From contig JAUIBR010000052.1 of the NCBI GenBank assembly GCA_030427705.1, forward strand, positions 1 to 43,114: a stretch of 43,114 bases of DNA, written 5' to 3'. Of this stretch, positions 25,115 through 34,371 are shown in pieces (position 1 is the stretch's first letter; each line of letters starts with the position of its first letter). Under the pieces are notes generated by a model. The model was not told where the DNA came from. It did not search any database and saw only the letters and a program-made list of their open reading frames with translations. A program made the position numbers and the translations under genes. The DNA is from a bacterium (GTDB lineage: Bacteria; Myxococcota_A; Bradymonadia; Bradymonadales; Bradymonadaceae).

Positions 25115-26304
25115 AACATCTATTTAGACCGGCCGTATTGAGTCTGCTCGCCTTGTTGGTGTGTTTCTCCACCATCGCTGTTCCGCAGGCCGCCTTCGCG
25201 CAGACCGACCTAAATGCGGCGAAAGAGAAGTTCCGGGAAGGCCGAGAGGCGTACCAAAACGAAGAGTATGCGCAGGCCGCGGAGCTCTTCGTGGAGGCGT
25301 ATGGTTTCTCAGGTCGCAGCGAGCTGCTCTACAATATCGGACAGGCCTACAAATCTGCGGACAACTTGGCTCAGGCCGAGAAGTACTTTCAGCAGTATCT
25401 GAGCGAGATGCCGGATGCCAAGAATGCAGATGAAGTCGTCAATATGGTCATCGAGATTCAGCAAGAGATTGCTGCGCGATTGGCGACGCTTCAGATGGAA
25501 ACGGCAAAGCCCGGCCGCCAGGTATACGTGGATGAAGAGCCCGATTCGCGCTGCGAAACGCCGTGTGCATTGAATCTCAACCCTGGCACTTACAAGCTGA
25601 CGCTCAAGGGCAAGGCTGCCAAAGACAAGACCGTAAACGTCACGCTTGGTAAGGCGGAGAAGAAGACGATCAATGAGACGCTAGAGGCCATGATCGTCAA
25701 AGGGCGATTCATCCTGATGACGGACCGAGGTGGGCGCTTGCAAATCGGTACGGATATCGATCAGGTGTTCGACGAATCTGGCGCGACAGTGGATGTGCAA
25801 TCCGGGCCGCAAACGGTCAAAGTCACGACGGGTCGTGCGGAAGTTACGACCGAGATCGACGTGAAGGGCGAAGAATCCGTCACGATGATTGTGCCGCTCA
25901 ACGACCTGCACAATGCCGAAGCGTCCTCAAGTTGGATGAAGCTCACAGCCTACGGGCTGGGCGGCGCCGCGCTCGCGCTCGGGATTGGCGGCGCGATTGC
26001 GGGTTCCCAGGCACAAAGCACGTTCGACGAAGCCGAACGGCAGCAGGCCGCCAACGGCGGCGTTGACGCTGGGTTACTTGAAGCGGGGCGGGGCGAACAA
26101 TCGGTTGCCAACGTGTTGTATTTCTCCGCGATTGGCGCGCTTGCGGTCGGCGCCACGCTCTGGGTCGTCGATGAGTTTGTCCTCAATTCAGAGCCGACAG
26201 CTGACGCGACGCCCGCGCCTTCGGAATCGGCACAAGAGCCCGCAGCGCCTGCTGAAGAGACGAGCCCACCCGCTGAAGAAGAAGAGGAAGTCGAGCTACT
26301 CTAG
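25111..26304 (+). CDS. Envelope protein with TPR-like and PEGA-like segments
   Basis: A 397-residue protein with a cleavable signal peptide (about 1-31, ending in AAFAQ). Residues 33-130 form TPR-like helices (FREGREAYQNEEYAQAAELF, LYNIGQAYKSADNLAQAEKYF). A PEGA-like beta segment follows (VYVDEEPDSRCETPCALNL, LNPGTYKLTLKGK), with two Cys that could form a disulphide. Another beta-rich part precedes one or two hydrophobic helices (about 275-355), and the tail is Ala/Glu/Pro-rich. The protein class is common in Myxococcota as a putative partner of PEGA kinases; its function is unknown. Translation is coupled to the kinase through the ATGA overlap. The stop codon shares CTAG with that of the convergent gene. 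Confidence 0.8.
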   Translation: MKHLFRPAVLSLLALLVCFSTIAVPQAAFAQTDLNAAKEKFREGREAYQNEEYAQAAELFVEAYGFSGRSELLYNIGQAYKSADNLAQAEKYFQQYLSEMPDAKNADEVVNMVIEIQQEIAARLATLQMETAKPGRQVYVDEEPDSRCETPCALNLNPGTYKLTLKGKAAKDKTVNVTLGKAEKKTINETLEAMIVKGRFILMTDRGGRLQIGTDIDQVFDESGATVDVQSGPQTVKVTTGRAEVTTEIDVKGEESVTMIVPLNDLHNAEASSSWMKLTAYGLGGAALALGIGGAIAGSQAQSTFDEAERQQAANGGVDAGLLEAGRGEQSVANVLYFSAIGALAVGATLWVVDEFVLNSEPTADATPAPSESAQEPAAPAEETSPPAEEEEEVELL

Positions 26305-26588
26305 AACACGAACTTCGCGCCCTCGAGTGACGATAAGATATCGTAGATATCGAGGACCTGTTCGGCGTTTTGTACTTCGATGGTCACGCTGACCGAAAGA
26401 TGGTTTCCGGCCGAGGATTCGCGGGTGTCAACGCTGGGTGTCACATCAGCACCAACAACGTTCACGATGGATTGAACTACCGAAGCTACAAACTCAGAAG
26501 CATTTGGACCGATGACCTTGAACAAATACGGTCCCGGGAAATCGTGAACGCTTCGAAGTTTTTCCAATGTTTGTTCGCGGTCAGACAC
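26301..26588 (-). CDS. DUF493 (YbeD-like) protein
   Basis: A 95-residue protein with the fold pattern of the YbeD/DUF493 family, an ACT-like alpha/beta protein of unsettled function: FPGPYLFKVIGPN, FVASVVQSIV, then the beta/alpha part ending YDILSSLEGAKFVF. Length is normal for the family. The ATG has an ACAGGAG ribosome site. The gene is divergent from the Maf gene, and its stop overlaps the convergent PEGA/TPR gene by the palindrome CTAG. In E. coli YbeD lies next to lipoate synthesis genes, which are not seen here, so no role is inferred. Confidence 0.88.
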   Translation of the reverse strand: MSDREQTLEKLRSVHDFPGPYLFKVIGPNASEFVASVVQSIVNVVGADVTPSVDTRESSAGNHLSVSVTIEVQNAEQVLDIYDILSSLEGAKFVF

Positions 26589-26638
26589 ATCCGCTCCTGT
26601 AAAACATCAATCTATTCTGGCATCGCCTTGGAGGCAAT

Positions 26639-27214
26639 TTGAGCGGCAAGTTGGTACTCGCATCTGGCTCTTCGTACAAGCGTGACATGCTTCAGAGGCT
26701 TGGTATTGCTTTTGAACAGGATGCTCCCGATATCGATGAGTCTCGACAGGACGGCGAAGCGCCGATGTCACTCGCCACACGCTTGGCCCTTGAGAAAGCG
26801 CTAGCGGTGTCGGAGCGCCATCCTGATGCGTGGGTGCTTGGAATCGACCAGGTGATTGCGCTCGGCGATGTGGTGTTCTCAAAGCCAGGAACAGAAGCGA
26901 GGGCTACGGAGCAACTGATGCAGCTTCAAGGTCAGGTCCATCAGCTCATTACGGCTATGTCTATCGTTGGTGGCGGGAAACGGGCGACGGAGGTCACCGT
27001 TTTCGAAATGAAGATGCGCGAGCTGACCCGCGACGAAGCCGCGCAGTACGTCTCGCTGGACCAACCCTTGGATTGCGCTGGGTCTTACAAAATAGAATCG
27101 GCCGGGATTGGGTTGTTTGAGTACTGTCGCGGCGATGACTACACCGCGATTGTGGGGCTTGCGTGCACAAAAGTACGGCCCCTTCTGAAGTCTACTGGGT
27201 TCTTTGATGTTTGA
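26639..27214 (+). CDS. Maf-like nucleoside triphosphate pyrophosphatase, YceF type
   Basis: A 191-residue protein. Maf enzymes hydrolyse non-canonical nucleotides to monophosphates; the YceF subgroup prefers 7-methyl-GTP. Motifs seen are LASGSSYKRDML, GIDQVIAL, the FSKPGTEARA lid and LDCAGSYKIESAGIGLFE; the LDCAGS/SAGIG form is the YceF type rather than the dTTP/UTP type. The start is a TTG at 26639, supported by a strong TTGGAGG site 5 bases before it. The 3' end overlaps the rRNA methyltransferase gene by 8 bases, so the two are co-translated. Both deal with nucleotide or RNA quality, but the link is only positional. Confidence 0.9.
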   Translation: MSGKLVLASGSSYKRDMLQRLGIAFEQDAPDIDESRQDGEAPMSLATRLALEKALAVSERHPDAWVLGIDQVIALGDVVFSKPGTEARATEQLMQLQGQVHQLITAMSIVGGGKRATEVTVFEMKMRELTRDEAAQYVSLDQPLDCAGSYKIESAGIGLFEYCRGDDYTAIVGLACTKVRPLLKSTGFFDV

Positions 27215-28127
27215 AGTTTTAGAGCGCTACAAGCCGATCGTTGACGATTGGAACGCTTTCATGGATGCGCTTGAAAGGCCGCTTCCAACCTGCGCGTGGG
27301 CGAACACACTGCGGGTGTCGCGGGATGACGTCGTGGCGAGCCTGGCCCAGGCCGATATCGAGGTTCGTGAGCTGGGGTGGCATCCGGATGCGTTTATCCT
27401 TCCCGAAACACTCAGTGTCGGCAATCGAATCGAGTTTATCGCCGGCCTGTATCAGGTCCAGGAAGAGGCCGCGCTGGTGCCGGTCCACATGATGAATATG
27501 TCGGAAGGTGACAGGGTTTTGGACATGTGCGCTGCGCCGGGAAATAAGTCGGCACAGCTCTGCGTAACTTTGTCAAATACTGGCACAGTTGTCGCAAATG
27601 ATAGGTCGTATCAGCGACTCCGGGCTGTGCGCAATACCGCAGACAGACTCGGCCTGACGAATATCGTAGTGACGTGTGAAGACGCAGGAAACATCCCAGA
27701 CCGCAGCGGTCCGTTCGACGCAATTTTGGCGGACGTACCATGTAGTTGTGAGGGGACGAGCCGCAAGAACCCAAGCGCGTTGAAAGTTTCTGCGCTCGAT
27801 TCCATTGCGAAACTTGGTGGGACACAGCGCGCCATTCTCGCAAAGGCATTTCGTTTGGTGCGCCCGGGCGGTCTGGTTGTCTACGCGACCTGTACCTACG
27901 CGCCGGAAGAGAATGAAGATGTTGTTCAGGATGTTCTGGATACTCTGGATTTCGAGCCGGAGTGGGTTGATGCGCGTATCGATGGGTTTGTATCGTCGCC
28001 GGGGCTGACGACCTGGAACGATCGAGAATACGACCCGCACATGTCATCGTGCATGCGCGTATGGCCGCACCACAATGATACCGGCGGCTTTTTCGTCGCG
28101 ATGTTTCGCGTACCGGAGGCTTCATGA
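27207..28127 (+). CDS. RsmB/RsmF-family RNA (cytosine-5) methyltransferase
   Basis: A 306-residue SAM-dependent enzyme from the ATG at 27207; a TTG one codon earlier is possible. Family motifs are the SAM loop LDMCAAPGNKSAQL, the aspartate stretch DAILADVPCSCEGT (Cys179) and ATCTYAPEENE with the nucleophile Cys229. It would methylate a cytosine in rRNA (or tRNA). It lacks the C-terminal PUA-like domain of E. coli RsmF; a separate ORF directly downstream looks like a substitute. The gene overlaps both neighbours by a few bases (8 upstream, 4 downstream), so a three-gene translation unit is likely. Confidence 0.92.
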   Translation: MFEVLERYKPIVDDWNAFMDALERPLPTCAWANTLRVSRDDVVASLAQADIEVRELGWHPDAFILPETLSVGNRIEFIAGLYQVQEEAALVPVHMMNMSEGDRVLDMCAAPGNKSAQLCVTLSNTGTVVANDRSYQRLRAVRNTADRLGLTNIVVTCEDAGNIPDRSGPFDAILADVPCSCEGTSRKNPSALKVSALDSIAKLGGTQRAILAKAFRLVRPGGLVVYATCTYAPEENEDVVQDVLDTLDFEPEWVDARIDGFVSSPGLTTWNDREYDPHMSSCMRVWPHHNDTGGFFVAMFRVPEAS

Positions 28128-28600
28128 ACTTTGTGTCACCAGAAGATTCGGACCGGTATCTGACGTTTGTGAGAGAACGTTGGGGTTTGCCTGATGACTT
28201 CTTTGAGGGTTATCGGCTGATCGCGCCAAATACCAAGACGATCAATATCATCAACGCCGACCTCAACCCCGTCGACGAGCCTTCCCCGGAATCGTGCGGT
28301 CTGCCGTTCCTACGTGTGAAGATGATCATCCCCAAGATTACGACAGCGGCTGCATTATGGATTGGGCCGCATGCCACAAAGGCAATCGTGACGTTAAGTA
28401 AGGACAGGACCGACCGTTTTTTCCGGCGCGAAGACCTTGAACTTCAGCCCGAAGACGTTTGTGACGTTGATTACGGCTACGTCTTGGTAAAATGCGGAGA
28501 AATGACAGTTAGCGTCGCACTGCTAAAAGATGGCATACTGCAGAATATGCATCCGAAGGCTTGGTCGATTGGAGAAGGAATCTCCGCATTTAGCTTCTAA
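28124..28600 (+). CDS. Small protein, probable stand-alone PUA-like domain of the RNA methyltransferase
   Basis: A 158-residue soluble protein with no signal peptide. It begins with a stretch typical of pre-PUA modules in RsmF- or Nip7-like proteins (FVRERWGLPDDFFEGYRLI). The central beta strands (LPFLRVKMIIPK, TAAALWIGPHATKAIV) and the C-terminal PUA-like pattern (FFRREDLELQPED, YVLVKCGEMTVSVALLKDG, PKAWSIGEG) fit an RNA-binding fold. Overlap of the start with the methyltransferase stop (ATGA) strongly suggests they work together on the same RNA. The assignment rests on pattern and context only. Confidence 0.65.
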   Translation: MNFVSPEDSDRYLTFVRERWGLPDDFFEGYRLIAPNTKTINIINADLNPVDEPSPESCGLPFLRVKMIIPKITTAAALWIGPHATKAIVTLSKDRTDRFFRREDLELQPEDVCDVDYGYVLVKCGEMTVSVALLKDGILQNMHPKAWSIGEGISAFSF

Positions 28601-31600
28601 TGGAAGACGATTCACAGAGTAACGTGCGGGACGCGCAGCCACGATTCCAGTTCGTGCGTGAGCTCGGTCGCGGCGTTTTGGGCGAGGCACACGAAGTTCT
28701 CGACGAATCCACCGGGGAGCCGGTCGTCCTGAAGTTGTTTGTCCGAACTCGCCCTAAAAACCCCGACTCCTTCAAGCTTCACTTCGAGGCGCTCGCTCGT
28801 CTGCAAAACCCGGCGTTGGTGCAACTGCACTACCTAATCGACCCGAAGAGCGACACCAATATCTCGTTGGAAGAGCGTATCGGGGCCGCCGCGCTGGCCT
28901 TTACCGAGGCATACATCGAAGGGGCCGACCTATTGTCGTACCTTCGGACGCCGGTCACGGAAGAGGAAGAACAGACGCTCGACGAGCGCAAGGTTCAGAC
29001 CGGTGAGATACCATCGGGTGAAATCCCATCCGGGGATATCCCTTCCATTGAATTGGAGTCCGACGAAGTCCCGCGAGAGCCCGAATCTGAACCGATCAGC
29101 GCAGACGCATCCACCTCAAATGACTTCGACGTAAGCACGGATGAGCTCGACCTATCGACCGAGGACGTCAGCGTAGCTGCAGGTGAGTCGCCGGATGCGG
29201 TCCTGCAGGAATTCATGGACGAGCGGGAGCGCACGACGGTCCTCGATGTGATCTTTCTTCGGCTAGAGCGCGTTGTTCCCCAGATTACAGCTGGGCTTGA
29301 GTACCTTCACAGGTTCCAGAAGGTTCATGGGAGTTTGCGCCCGTCGAACATCCTGGTGGATTCAGAAGGCAACGTTAAGCTGACAGATTATGGCATCGTT
29401 CCGGAGCTCGTTTTTGTTGGCGACGACGAGTCTGAGGTGCCGCTGTTTCAAGCCCCGGAAAACCTGCCGTTCCTACCCCCGGAAGCATTTGACGAAGGGG
29501 CAACTGCGTCGGGTGACCTCTATGCCCTGGGGTGCGTGCTCTTCGAGGCGATCAGTGGCCAAACGCCATATGACGCGATGGAGATGGTCGACGGGAAGCT
29601 TCGACCCCCACCGCTCGCAGATTTGGTGAAGGAATGCCCTGCGTCTTGGGCGAGCATCGTCGACGCGTTGTTGGACCCCGACAAGACGCTTCGGCCGACG
29701 CTTCGGCGAATCGCTGAGGTGGTCGCAGGCGACGACGCACGCCCTGTGATGCTTCCACCCTCGGCAATTCCCGAGCCCGAGAACTTCGTTGGCCGCGAGA
29801 ATATTATCGAGGGCCTCAAGCACCATGCTGAGTCTTGCTCAGACGAAAAGCAGATGCGGCTGGTGTTGCTCGACGGAGAGACTGGAATCGGAAAAACGCA
29901 GATTCTGGGCGCGCTGTCTCACTTCCTGTCCCGCAAAGGCTGGTTGATCCTGCGAGGCCGTTGCTACAACCGCGAGTCGGTGGCCTATCAGGGTTGGCAG
30001 GAAATCGCCGATCAGTTGGCAGAGCTCATCGACGATCTGCCAGCCGGGGTCTTGGAAGAGATTCGCCCCTACCGCGAAGCCGTCGGTCGAATCTTGCCGC
30101 AACTTTCCCCAACCGCCGAACCCATCGAGAGCTCGCAGGGCCGTCTTCACGCCATTGCTGGACTGCGTAAGGTGCTGGCGCGCATATCGGCACAACGCCC
30201 AATCCTGCTTTATCTGCAGGATCTGCAGTGGGCCAGTTGGGATACCGCATCGCTGCTAATCGACTTGTTTAGCCACACCGACGGTATTCGATGCCTGGTT
30301 ATCGGAACGTGGCAGGATGACGTGAAGCGCAGTGACGGTCACCTCTTGCATCGCGACCTGGACCTTGCGCTGTTGGACCTCACGCGCATTCGAATTCGCG
30401 GATACAGCCACGAGGAAGCGCAGGAGTTTGCACGGCTGTCTTCGTTGCAGATCAATCCGATGCATATCTCGTCGTTGTTGCAACAGAAGTGGATCAACCC
30501 GTTGTTGCTTCGTGAACTCCGGCACGAACACGAGAATATCGACGATGCGATCGGGGAGTTGGTGGCCGATATTGGTGACCAGAAACCGAACTCACGGAAG
30601 ATGTTGAAGCAGGTGTTCAAGAAGCGCCTGCGCGGATTGGGTCGACGCGATACGACGCTGCTCAATCTGCTGGCGGTCGCTTCAGGGCCGTTGCCAATGG
30701 ACATCCTGCACGAGGCGGCCGAAGACGAACTCGCCTCCGTTGTCCTTCCTCAGGAGGGGACTGAACGGGCGATCGACGAAGCGCTGGATGCACTGAAAGC
30801 ATCGCGGCTAGTCCGCATGTTGGACGATGATCTCGTCTCGTTGAGTCAGGAAGTTCTCCGGGAGCAATTGCTCGACGACCTGGCTGACCGGGATCATGCC
30901 CGTTTGGCGGGACGTATCGCCGATGCCTATGGGGTCAAGGTACCGAATCGGCACGATCTGCGCTTTGAGTACGCATTGCGCGCGGGACGAGTTGCGACGG
31001 CAATTGAGAGCGCAGTCGATGCCGCAACGGACGCAGAGGAGCGCTACGCTTACCATCGCGCCGCAAAGCTCTGGCGTTGGTTGCTAGAGCATCAAGACCA
31101 GCTGCCCGAATACTCGATGATTCGGCCGGCGTCCGAGCTAGCTCGTGTTGAGCACCTCGCCGGCCAACATGCGGACGCGGCGGAACTGTACTCACAGTGG
31201 GCCGAAGAGGACGCAAAGGGTCGGCCGCAAATCCGGTTGTTGGAAGCCAAAGCCTGGTTGCAGGCTGGCAATGCACCAAAAGCCGTCGTGGCGCTCTCCA
31301 ACGCGCTCGAGTCCATCGGCGAGCGATATCGCTGCACGACGTTGGACCGAATCGGGGATTGGCCAACCCGTTTTTTGACGGCATCGAGTCGTTGGTCCAG
31401 TAATGGCGGCGATATGCCGTCCGCTGACCCCGTGGATGAAGCCATCGATCTCCAAGCAGATCTCTTCTACTTCGCCGCCGACGCAAACAACTGGCTGGAC
31501 TCCAGTTGTGGTGCGCACTTTGAGGCGAAGCTGGCCAGACTAGGAGAGAAGCATGGCAGCGCCATGGTGCTCGGCATGTCTCGCCTGAAGACCGCGGAGT

Positions 31601-32628
31601 ACCAGAGCATCGCCGGTGATATGGGGAGCCGAGATCGCTGCCTGGAGTGGGTTGAAGACGCCCACCGGTTCTTCGAAATTTGTGAGGACTCAGATTGGGC
31701 CGCGCAGACTTGGTTACACGAGGGCATCGTTCGGTATCGTTTTGGTGAGTATCCGGAGGCGTATCAGGCCTTCAAGAACGCGATTGAGCGGTCGGCGCAG
31801 GCGGAAACCGCCGAGGCGTTTGACGCCCGCCGAAACTACCACTGGCTCGCCTGGTCTGCCGTGAGAACGGGCCGGATAGGCGAAGCGATGGAGGTCGCTA
31901 GACGCATTATTCATATCTACCGCGGTGACCGCTTGGCGGGATTGTTGGCGTATGAAGTGATGGCGCAGGTTGAGCTTTTGCGCGGAAATCTCGATCGTGC
32001 CGAGCAGTTCCTCGATGCCGCAGACGAGTCGATGACTTGGTTTGGCCAGAACGCTGCATTCGGCAGTCTGGCCCACATGCGGGCACAGTTGCACATTGCA
32101 CGGGGGCGGCCTGAAGTCGCAGTGGGCCAGCTGGAATTGTCGATGGAGAAAATGCACGACCATCACGACCCGAACAGCGCGATCTCGGCCAACGTTGCGC
32201 TGGGGCAGGCACTGGCTGCACAGGCAGATCGCGAGCGCGCGTTGCAGGAAGATAGTTTCCGCCAATCGATGGTGCGTTTGAAGAACATCCGAAAAGTCCT
32301 CTCGCGGGCGATTCGAAGCATGAGCCCACACTTGGCCAGCGAAGTTTATCGTCTGTTTGCCTGCGTCGAGATGTTACGTGAGGCACCGCGTCGTGCGCTT
32401 CGTGAGGCAGAACGTGCGATCGAGGTCGTGTCCGATGTTTCGGACCCTGTGACGGTTGCAAAGTGCACCGAAGCGCGAGGGCGGTTGCTCTTGCAAATGG
32501 AACGTCCGGAGGCCAAGACTTGTCTAGACCAAGCGAAAGATATGTACGCGCAGGTTGGCGCGTCGTATCCGCTTGTTTTGGAGGGTTGGCCGGTCACAGA
32601 TGATCATTCCACCCTCAAGGCGGATTGA
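28600..32628 (+). CDS. Giant pseudokinase-STAND ATPase with TPR-like C-terminus
   Basis: A 1342-residue protein, apparently cytoplasmic. Residues about 15-390 form a kinase fold with GRGVLGEA and the ATP Lys in VVLKLF. The HRD motif is HGS (243-245), so the catalytic Asp is missing; Asn in PSNIL and the metal Asp263 (DYG) remain. An acidic insert with a repeated GEIPSGEIPSGDIPS stretch (about 130-205) splits the lobes. An AAA/STAND ATPase follows with Walker A GETGIGKT (426-433) and Walker B-like ILLYLQDLQWA. From about 700 on come helical repeats in the MalT/TPR style. Similar myxobacterial fusions are normally active kinases acting as signalling hubs, so this one may be a regulatory scaffold. 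Its gene begins one base inside the upstream gene's stop. Confidence 0.88.
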   Translation: MEDDSQSNVRDAQPRFQFVRELGRGVLGEAHEVLDESTGEPVVLKLFVRTRPKNPDSFKLHFEALARLQNPALVQLHYLIDPKSDTNISLEERIGAAALAFTEAYIEGADLLSYLRTPVTEEEEQTLDERKVQTGEIPSGEIPSGDIPSIELESDEVPREPESEPISADASTSNDFDVSTDELDLSTEDVSVAAGESPDAVLQEFMDERERTTVLDVIFLRLERVVPQITAGLEYLHRFQKVHGSLRPSNILVDSEGNVKLTDYGIVPELVFVGDDESEVPLFQAPENLPFLPPEAFDEGATASGDLYALGCVLFEAISGQTPYDAMEMVDGKLRPPPLADLVKECPASWASIVDALLDPDKTLRPTLRRIAEVVAGDDARPVMLPPSAIPEPENFVGRENIIEGLKHHAESCSDEKQMRLVLLDGETGIGKTQILGALSHFLSRKGWLILRGRCYNRESVAYQGWQEIADQLAELIDDLPAGVLEEIRPYREAVGRILPQLSPTAEPIESSQGRLHAIAGLRKVLARISAQRPILLYLQDLQWASWDTASLLIDLFSHTDGIRCLVIGTWQDDVKRSDGHLLHRDLDLALLDLTRIRIRGYSHEEAQEFARLSSLQINPMHISSLLQQKWINPLLLRELRHEHENIDDAIGELVADIGDQKPNSRKMLKQVFKKRLRGLGRRDTTLLNLLAVASGPLPMDILHEAAEDELASVVLPQEGTERAIDEALDALKASRLVRMLDDDLVSLSQEVLREQLLDDLADRDHARLAGRIADAYGVKVPNRHDLRFEYALRAGRVATAIESAVDAATDAEERYAYHRAAKLWRWLLEHQDQLPEYSMIRPASELARVEHLAGQHADAAELYSQWAEEDAKGRPQIRLLEAKAWLQAGNAPKAVVALSNALESIGERYRCTTLDRIGDWPTRFLTASSRWSSNGGDMPSADPVDEAIDLQADLFYFAADANNWLDSSCGAHFEAKLARLGEKHGSAMVLGMSRLKTAEYQSIAGDMGSRDRCLEWVEDAHRFFEICEDSDWAAQTWLHEGIVRYRFGEYPEAYQAFKNAIERSAQAETAEAFDARRNYHWLAWSAVRTGRIGEAMEVARRIIHIYRGDRLAGLLAYEVMAQVELLRGNLDRAEQFLDAADESMTWFGQNAAFGSLAHMRAQLHIARGRPEVAVGQLELSMEKMHDHHDPNSAISANVALGQALAAQADRERALQEDSFRQSMVRLKNIRKVLSRAIRSMSPHLASEVYRLFACVEMLREAPRRALREAERAIEVVSDVSDPVTVAKCTEARGRLLLQMERPEAKTCLDQAKDMYAQVGASYPLVLEGWPVTDDHSTLKAD

Positions 32629-32658
32629 ATTGCGCGTTCCGTTTGTTAGCCGTTGACG

Positions 32659-34314
32659 ATGAAACGATTGGCAGCACCAATTCTGGGGATTTTTGTACTG
32701 TGCGTTGGCGTACTCGCGGTCGCGCAGCAGTCCTCTGATGGTCCCTACGTGCTGCACGAGTTCTTTGAAGGAAATCTCCAGGCAGAGGGCCAGACCCAGC
32801 AGCAAGCAACTCGCAATCCTCGGGTTCCGGGCGCGCCGCCGTCTTTGTCCATGGAGAAAGGGCAGAACGAGCTGGTGTATGGGGCTGACGGTCCGCTCAA
32901 AGATGCACGACTGCAGGAGCCTTATGGTGAGCTCAGTCCGTTTGGGCGTGCAAACACGCTCGATAAGAACACGGATCGTGTCGACAACCTGAACTACTTC
33001 GCAAGCTTTGAGCCCAGCGTTATCCCGTACAAGCGTGTGGTCGCACAAAATCGTGTGGTCTACAGCAATGGCACATACATGGCTCAGCTTGAGCCTGGCC
33101 GCCGTCGACCGGAGCCTTTGCAGGGGTTAGGCGAACAACCATCCGAGACGTTTTGGGGAACGTTCATGTTTCGCTCGGAGGCAAACCGTTTCATGCCTGT
33201 GGCCAGTGTGTCACCGGACCAACGTGTCCTGGATGTTCGCACTGAACCGCCGGTTCCAGTCGAAGTGTTTCGGGACGACGCTGGAAACTTCATGATCCGC
33301 ACCCCTCACGACGGCCTCCTGCGCGTGAATATGCAGGTCGCAGTGCCCACTTTCTACTTCAACGGCACGATGGATGGAGTCACCTGGTCCGACGTAAATC
33401 CCCAGAACGAATCGCGTTTGCCGACCGAGGCATCTCGGGTTGCCGACCGCGTCCTCAAGCAGATTGGCGTCGACCGACGATTAGGCCCGGGGCCGGCCAT
33501 CAAGAAGATGGTCGAGTATTTTCGGGACTTCGAAGCCAAGCCATTTCCTGATGAACTAAACACCGGCGACCTCTACGAATCCATCGCTTCAAATCAGATT
33601 GGCGTTTGCCGTCATCGAAGCCTCGCATTCATGGTGACGGCCCAGGCTCTGGGGTTCCGTACACACTATGTCTACAACGAGGCTCATGCGTTTGTTGAAG
33701 TCTATTGGCCTGGCAGTGGCTGGCGTCGGATCGACCTGGGTGGCGCCGCCGACCAGATGAACGCGGCCGCGAACGACGACCGTGATATCCACTCACCGGG
33801 CGATTCCCTGCCTCAGCCTGAGCGCTTCCTCGAAGAGCAGGAGCGCATGGTGCAAAATGGGTGGAAACCGCCGTCGGAGGGTGGGGCGAACGGTGGCAAT
33901 GGCAACGCTGCGAACGGCAGTCAGGGTACGAATAATGCCGGCGGAACGGACGGCGCGGCGTCCAATGGGACAGATACAAACGACACGCCGCCCGAGACGG
34001 CCGATACGCGTCAGGTTCCCCGCTTGCAGTTCCTACAAGCTACTCGGCGCGTGAAGCGTGGCGGAGTTGTCTCCGTGGAAGGCCGACTGACGGACCCGGA
34101 CGGCCGTCCCATCATCGGCGAGACCGTCGAGGTGCATTTGGGCGCGGTTGGCAGCCGAAATCCGTCTCGAATGACGAAACTCGCCGACCTTCGGACCGAC
34201 AGCAACGGATTCGTACGTGGGGATGTGACGATACCAACGGTCCAAGCCATCGGTCGCTGGTCGATGTTCCTCTATTACGCGGGCGGGCAATTCGCACCGA
34301 TTGCGGCGGAGTGA
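32659..34314 (+). CDS. Secreted transglutaminase-like protein
   Basis: About 551 residues from the ATG at 32659; a TTG two codons upstream is less likely. The signal peptide reads MKRLAAPILGIFVLCVGVLA. A transglutaminase-like domain near residues 260-365 has the full triad: Cys317 in IGVCRHRS, His343 in NEAHAFVEV and Asp359 in RRIDLGG. Members act as cysteine proteases or protein cross-linkers in the envelope. A Gly/Asn-rich low-complexity linker follows (about 410-450), then an Ig-like/carboxypeptidase-regulatory beta domain (SVEGRLTDPDGRPIIGETVEV). The gene stands 30 bases after the giant STAND ATPase gene and 57 bases before the next kinase, on the same strand. The substrate is unknown. 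Confidence 0.85.
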   Translation: MKRLAAPILGIFVLCVGVLAVAQQSSDGPYVLHEFFEGNLQAEGQTQQQATRNPRVPGAPPSLSMEKGQNELVYGADGPLKDARLQEPYGELSPFGRANTLDKNTDRVDNLNYFASFEPSVIPYKRVVAQNRVVYSNGTYMAQLEPGRRRPEPLQGLGEQPSETFWGTFMFRSEANRFMPVASVSPDQRVLDVRTEPPVPVEVFRDDAGNFMIRTPHDGLLRVNMQVAVPTFYFNGTMDGVTWSDVNPQNESRLPTEASRVADRVLKQIGVDRRLGPGPAIKKMVEYFRDFEAKPFPDELNTGDLYESIASNQIGVCRHRSLAFMVTAQALGFRTHYVYNEAHAFVEVYWPGSGWRRIDLGGAADQMNAAANDDRDIHSPGDSLPQPERFLEEQERMVQNGWKPPSEGGANGGNGNAANGSQGTNNAGGTDGAASNGTDTNDTPPETADTRQVPRLQFLQATRRVKRGGVVSVEGRLTDPDGRPIIGETVEVHLGAVGSRNPSRMTKLADLRTDSNGFVRGDVTIPTVQAIGRWSMFLYYAGGQFAPIAAE

Positions 34315-34371
34315 ACCTAGTCGGCAAGTGGCCGGCATGTTAGGTTTTTCTCAGTCGTACACGGTGGGGAC

